From contig CALEYL010000077.1 in the NCBI GenBank assembly GCA_937926205.1, forward strand, positions 1 to 64,000: DNA of 64,000 nt, in the 5' to 3' direction. This stretch comes from an uncultured Saprospiraceae bacterium (lineage in GTDB: Bacteria; Bacteroidota; Bacteroidia; Chitinophagales; Saprospiraceae). The notes beneath the pieces are model-generated. The model was not told where the DNA came from, did not search any database, and saw nothing but the letters and a program-made list of their open reading frames with translations. Each line of letters opens with the position of its first letter. Within the stretch, counting starts at the first letter, position 1. Position numbers and translations under genes: made by a program. Positions 61,578-64,000 of the stretch are shown here, in pieces.

Positions 61578-61627
61578 CATCCCATGATCATGGTATTGTA
61601 AACCACCCCCGTCGTCCCTTATCTTTG
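61578..61627 (+). promoter_or_regulatory. palindromic site, copy 2, overlapping a promoter
   Basis: The 21-base site of 58910-58930 recurs exactly at 61578-61598. Its last three bases are the TTG (61596-61598) of a promoter whose -7 box TATCTTTG is at 61620-61627 with a 21-base spacer. The next start codon is 166 bases downstream (T9SS protein). A palindrome touching the -33 element suggests operator function. Confidence 0.65.
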
Positions 61628-61793
61628 TAGAGCCCCGAAAAACCAGATAAGTCCTCTTTTTCTTTCACCACATCCATTTTATTTCAAAATAAGATTTGCT
61701 GCGCCGGCTGCGCTAAGCCAGCGGGGTGAGATTGCTGTGTCCCATGCGATGAGAAAATGAAACAAACATTTTTCACATTCAAAACCAGATCTA

Positions 61794-62303
61794 ATGAAAC
61801 GAACACCTTACTCTTTTTTTGCAGCCCTTCTCCTTTTTTGCAGCCTGTTCGGGTTCCCTACGGTTAGTGCGCAAAATATCGGACTTAGTGTGGTTGGCTC
61901 GGCTGGAGGTACAAATACAGGCTCAGGTTTTGGCACTGTATACTGGACCGTAGGCGAACTGGCCGTAGAAACCCTTGACGAAAACCCGATCAACCTTACC
62001 CAGGGATTTCATCAGGTGTTTTATATCCTGGTAAACGAACAAGGGCCCGAAAAACCGGATTGGGCACTTCGGCTTTTCCCAAATCCCACGACAGAGTTGG
62101 TGACGCTGGAAACGGCTTATACCGGTGAGCTCCTCGTCTCGATTGCCAATCTGAACGGACAAACACTGTACACCCAAAAGATCAGCGGCGGCGGGACGAA
62201 TGCTTTTGACATGAAAGACTATCCCGCCGGCACCTACCTGATGAGCGTCAGAGATACGGATCAAGCTCTTCAAACTTTCAAAATTTTAAAAATCGGGCTT
62301 TAG
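61794..62303 (+). CDS. small T9SS-sorted surface protein
   Basis: A 169-residue protein with a signal peptide (residues 1-26, ending VSAQN), a short beta-rich segment (GSGFGTVYWTVGELAVETL, common in Bacteroidota surface proteins) and a C-terminal T9SS type A sorting domain (LRLFPNPTTELVTLET to YPAGTYLMSVRD). With so little in between, it may be an anchor or adapter for other surface proteins. Confidence 0.88.
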   Translation: MKRTPYSFFAALLLFCSLFGFPTVSAQNIGLSVVGSAGGTNTGSGFGTVYWTVGELAVETLDENPINLTQGFHQVFYILVNEQGPEKPDWALRLFPNPTTELVTLETAYTGELLVSIANLNGQTLYTQKISGGGTNAFDMKDYPAGTYLMSVRDTDQALQTFKILKIGL

Positions 62304-62312
62304 GGCTTCTTT

Positions 62313-62379
62313 AGTTCCGCGGGCTTTAGCCCGCCTTGAAAAATGATCATCAAGTAAAGCGGACTAAAGCCCGCGAAAC
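62313..62379. repeat. paired GCGGGCTTTAGCCCGC palindromes, copy 2
   Basis: ccgcgggctttagcccgcc and gcggactaaagcccgcgaaac lie in opposite orientation within 67 bases; the same pair, reversed, is at 30330-30389. Confidence 0.7.
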
Positions 62380-62433
62380 AAATAGGAGCCATCTAATGCC
62401 CATTCTAACTTATTTACTCAAATACCTTTTGTA

Positions 62434-64000
62434 ATGAAACAACAACGACTTCTCTTTGCTTTATTCATGCTGCTTTTCTGCGCAAGCAGTTACGCGCAAG
62501 CGCCCCAGGGGTTTAAATATCAGGCTGTAGCGCGCAATGCAAGTAACCAGCCTTATGTCAATGTAAGCATGAGAGTACGCGTCAGTATCGTGCCGCCCGG
62601 AGGCTCGGCGGTTTACACCGAAACGCACAATGTTACCACGACAAGCCTGGGCATCATCAACCTGAATATTGGCCAGGGCACGCCGGTCAGCGGTGCTTTT
62701 GCTGCTATTCCCTGGGCAAGCAGCGAATATTTTTTGCGCATTGAAATCTCTACAGACAATGGTTTTACCTATGTCGATTTGGGCGTAAGCCCGCTGCTGT
62801 CGGTGCCCTACGCCCTTTACGCAGCACAGGCTGGCGGCGGCGGCCCCGGCGATGCCGACAACAATCCTGCGAATGAATTGCAACAACTGACCAAAACCGG
62901 CAACGTCATTTCCCTTTCTCAGGGCGGCGGCAGCGTGACAGACGAAGTGAACGACGCAGATGCTAACCCCAACAATGAATTGCAAACGCTTTCGATCAAT
63001 GGAACGCAACTGTCGATATCCAATGGCAACACCATTGCTTTACCCGTTGGCACAAACGCGGACAATTGGGGGAATCAGGTGGTGCAAACCGGCGCTGCTT
63101 TGAACGGTGAAGGAACCCTGGCCAACCCACTCAACATTGCCCAGCAGGGCGCTACTCCGGGGCAAATCCTGCAGTGGAACGGCGCCTCCTGGATCCCTGC
63201 CAATCCGCCTTCCGGGCCAGCCGATAATTGGGGCAATCAAGTGGTGCAAACCGGCTCTACCCTTAGTGGCAATGGTACAGGCGTAAATCCGCTCGGCGTG
63301 GCCACTAATTCCATCAATTCCAGCCACATTCAGGATGGCAGCATTCAGGCATCCGACATTGTAGCGGGCGTTGTGCCCAATTACACGGCAGGCAGCGGCA
63401 TCCAGCTCAGCGGCAACCAAATTATTAATACCGGAGATGTGAATGCCGGCGATGACCTGACATTGAGTACCGGTTTTAGCGGCGATGTAAATGGTACATA
63501 CAACAACCTGCAGCTCAATTCCGGAGTGGTGGGCAATACCGAATTGGCCAACGGCGCCGTATCCGGAGATAAAATTGCCCAGCAAGGTGCTTCAAACGGT
63601 CAGGTTTTGCAGTGGAACGGCTCGGCCTGGACGCCGGGCACCGTCACGGGCGGCGGCTCTCCCGACAACTGGGGCAGCCAGGTGGTGCAAACCGGCGCCA
63701 CCCTTAGTGGGAATGGTACGGCCGTAAATCCTCTCGGCGTGGCCACTAATTCCATTAATTCCACCCACATACAGGATGGCAGCATTCAGACATCCGACCT
63801 TGCGGCGGGCGTTGTGCCCAATTACACGGCGGGTAGTGGTATACAACTCAGTGGCAACCAAATTGTGAATACCGGAGATGTGAATGCTGGCGATGACCTG
63901 ACCTTGAGTACTAGTTTTAGCGGCGATGTCAATGGCACGTACAACAACCTGCAGCTCAATTCCGGGGTAGTGGGTAACAACGAATTGGCAGATAATTCGA
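62434..64000 (+). CDS. secreted repetitive surface or tail-fibre-like protein (runs off the window)
   Basis: The frame is open from the ATG at 62434 to the window end, at least 522 residues. A signal peptide (MKQQRLLFALFMLLFCASSY) is followed by a beta-sandwich start (APQGFKYQAVARN, LPYALYAAQA-like text) known from Bacteroidota surface proteins. Then comes a repetitive region of 147 residues per unit, with DNWGNQVVQTG, LSGNGT, NPLGVATNSINS, HIQDGSIQ and NNLQLNSGVVGN recurring. The 441-base step is seen between 63223 and 63664. Tail-fibre or adhesin-like stalk is the likely role; the C-terminus is not visible. Confidence 0.8.
   Translation, partial: MKQQRLLFALFMLLFCASSYAQAPQGFKYQAVARNASNQPYVNVSMRVRVSIVPPGGSAVYTETHNVTTTSLGIINLNIGQGTPVSGAFAAIPWASSEYFLRIEISTDNGFTYVDLGVSPLLSVPYALYAAQAGGGGPGDADNNPANELQQLTKTGNVISLSQGGGSVTDEVNDADANPNNELQTLSINGTQLSISNGNTIALPVGTNADNWGNQVVQTGAALNGEGTLANPLNIAQQGATPGQILQWNGASWIPANPPSGPADNWGNQVVQTGSTLSGNGTGVNPLGVATNSINSSHIQDGSIQASDIVAGVVPNYTAGSGIQLSGNQIINTGDVNAGDDLTLSTGFSGDVNGTYNNLQLNSGVVGNTELANGAVSGDKIAQQGASNGQVLQWNGSAWTPGTVTGGGSPDNWGSQVVQTGATLSGNGTAVNPLGVATNSINSTHIQDGSIQTSDLAAGVVPNYTAGSGIQLSGNQIVNTGDVNAGDDLTLSTSFSGDVNGTYNNLQLNSGVVGNNELADNS

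Noticed and set aside
61347..61601. 84-codon gene upstream of the T9SS protein
   Set aside because: No family, no signal peptide, and its end coincides with the palindromic promoter site; more likely non-coding.
62461..63585. Minus-strand frames over the repetitive surface gene
   Set aside because: Shadows of the repetitive plus-strand gene; the plus frame carries a signal peptide and known motifs.

Overview
The window looks like a chromosomal segment of a Bacteroidota bacterium, most likely of the Saprospiria (Lewinella/Haliscomenobacter-like). Evidence: two proteins with type IX secretion C-terminal sorting domains, the rpmB-rpmG-DUF4295 block, LytS/LytTR two-component pairs, -7 boxes of the Bacteroidota form TAnnTTTG, a planctomycete-type cytochrome/DUF1501 cluster, and many short palindromic dispersed repeats between genes. 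Assignment to the class is an inference from gene content; there is no rRNA.

Layout. 1-7.2 kb: a TIR-FGE protein whose last 30 residues look like a diversity-generating-retroelement variable region, a cluster of palindromes, a 126-bp tandem repeat array with an HNH nuclease module embedded in it, and a large secreted TPR-like protein. 7.2-17.2 kb: dnaN, a probable small RNA with its own promoter and terminator, two LytS/LytTR systems, a serine hydrolase, a SnoaL-like protein, a protein with two effector-associated domains, and an alpha/beta hydrolase. 17.3-26.7 kb: planctomycete-type cytochrome/DUF1501/NHL/chitobiase-like genes facing a di-haem cytochrome c peroxidase. 26.8-35 kb: a LRR-Roc-COR-TIR protein, a frameshifted ion channel, a DUF433 protein, a secreted subtilase and an M57-type metalloprotease. 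35-45.7 kb: housekeeping genes (ABC-F, ChaN-like, OmpA-like, ferredoxin reductase, ftsY, L33, L28, tRNA-Arg, corA, folB) interrupted by a VapBC-like module. 45.9-48.8 kb: a TIR-CHAT protein and an AAA+ regulator with an altered GAFTGA loop. 48.8-58.7 kb: a co-directional cluster of mostly unrecognised genes. 58.9-64 kb: a NarL-type regulator, an EAD-membrane-TPR-discoidin-like protein, a small T9SS protein, and the start of a repetitive surface/fibre-like protein that runs off the window.

Two themes stand out. First, conflict or self-destruction modules are scattered through the window: three TIR proteins with different partners (FGE, Roc-COR, CHAT), two proteins with effector-associated domains, a possible diversified ligand-binding tip, and VapBC-like and HNH modules. 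Second, the cluster at 49.4-58.7 kb is the best candidate for an undescribed system. It contains two paralogous proteins sharing a C-terminal motif (one with an acidic E-G-aromatic repeat), a HEVGH putative metalloprotease, a 769-residue orphan, an AONS-fold PLP enzyme, an amidohydrolase and a MepA-like peptidoglycan hydrolase. In addition, a CxCxxC-type cysteine motif recurs in three neighbouring products, one of them a 44-residue peptide whose N-terminus matches that of the MepA-like protein.
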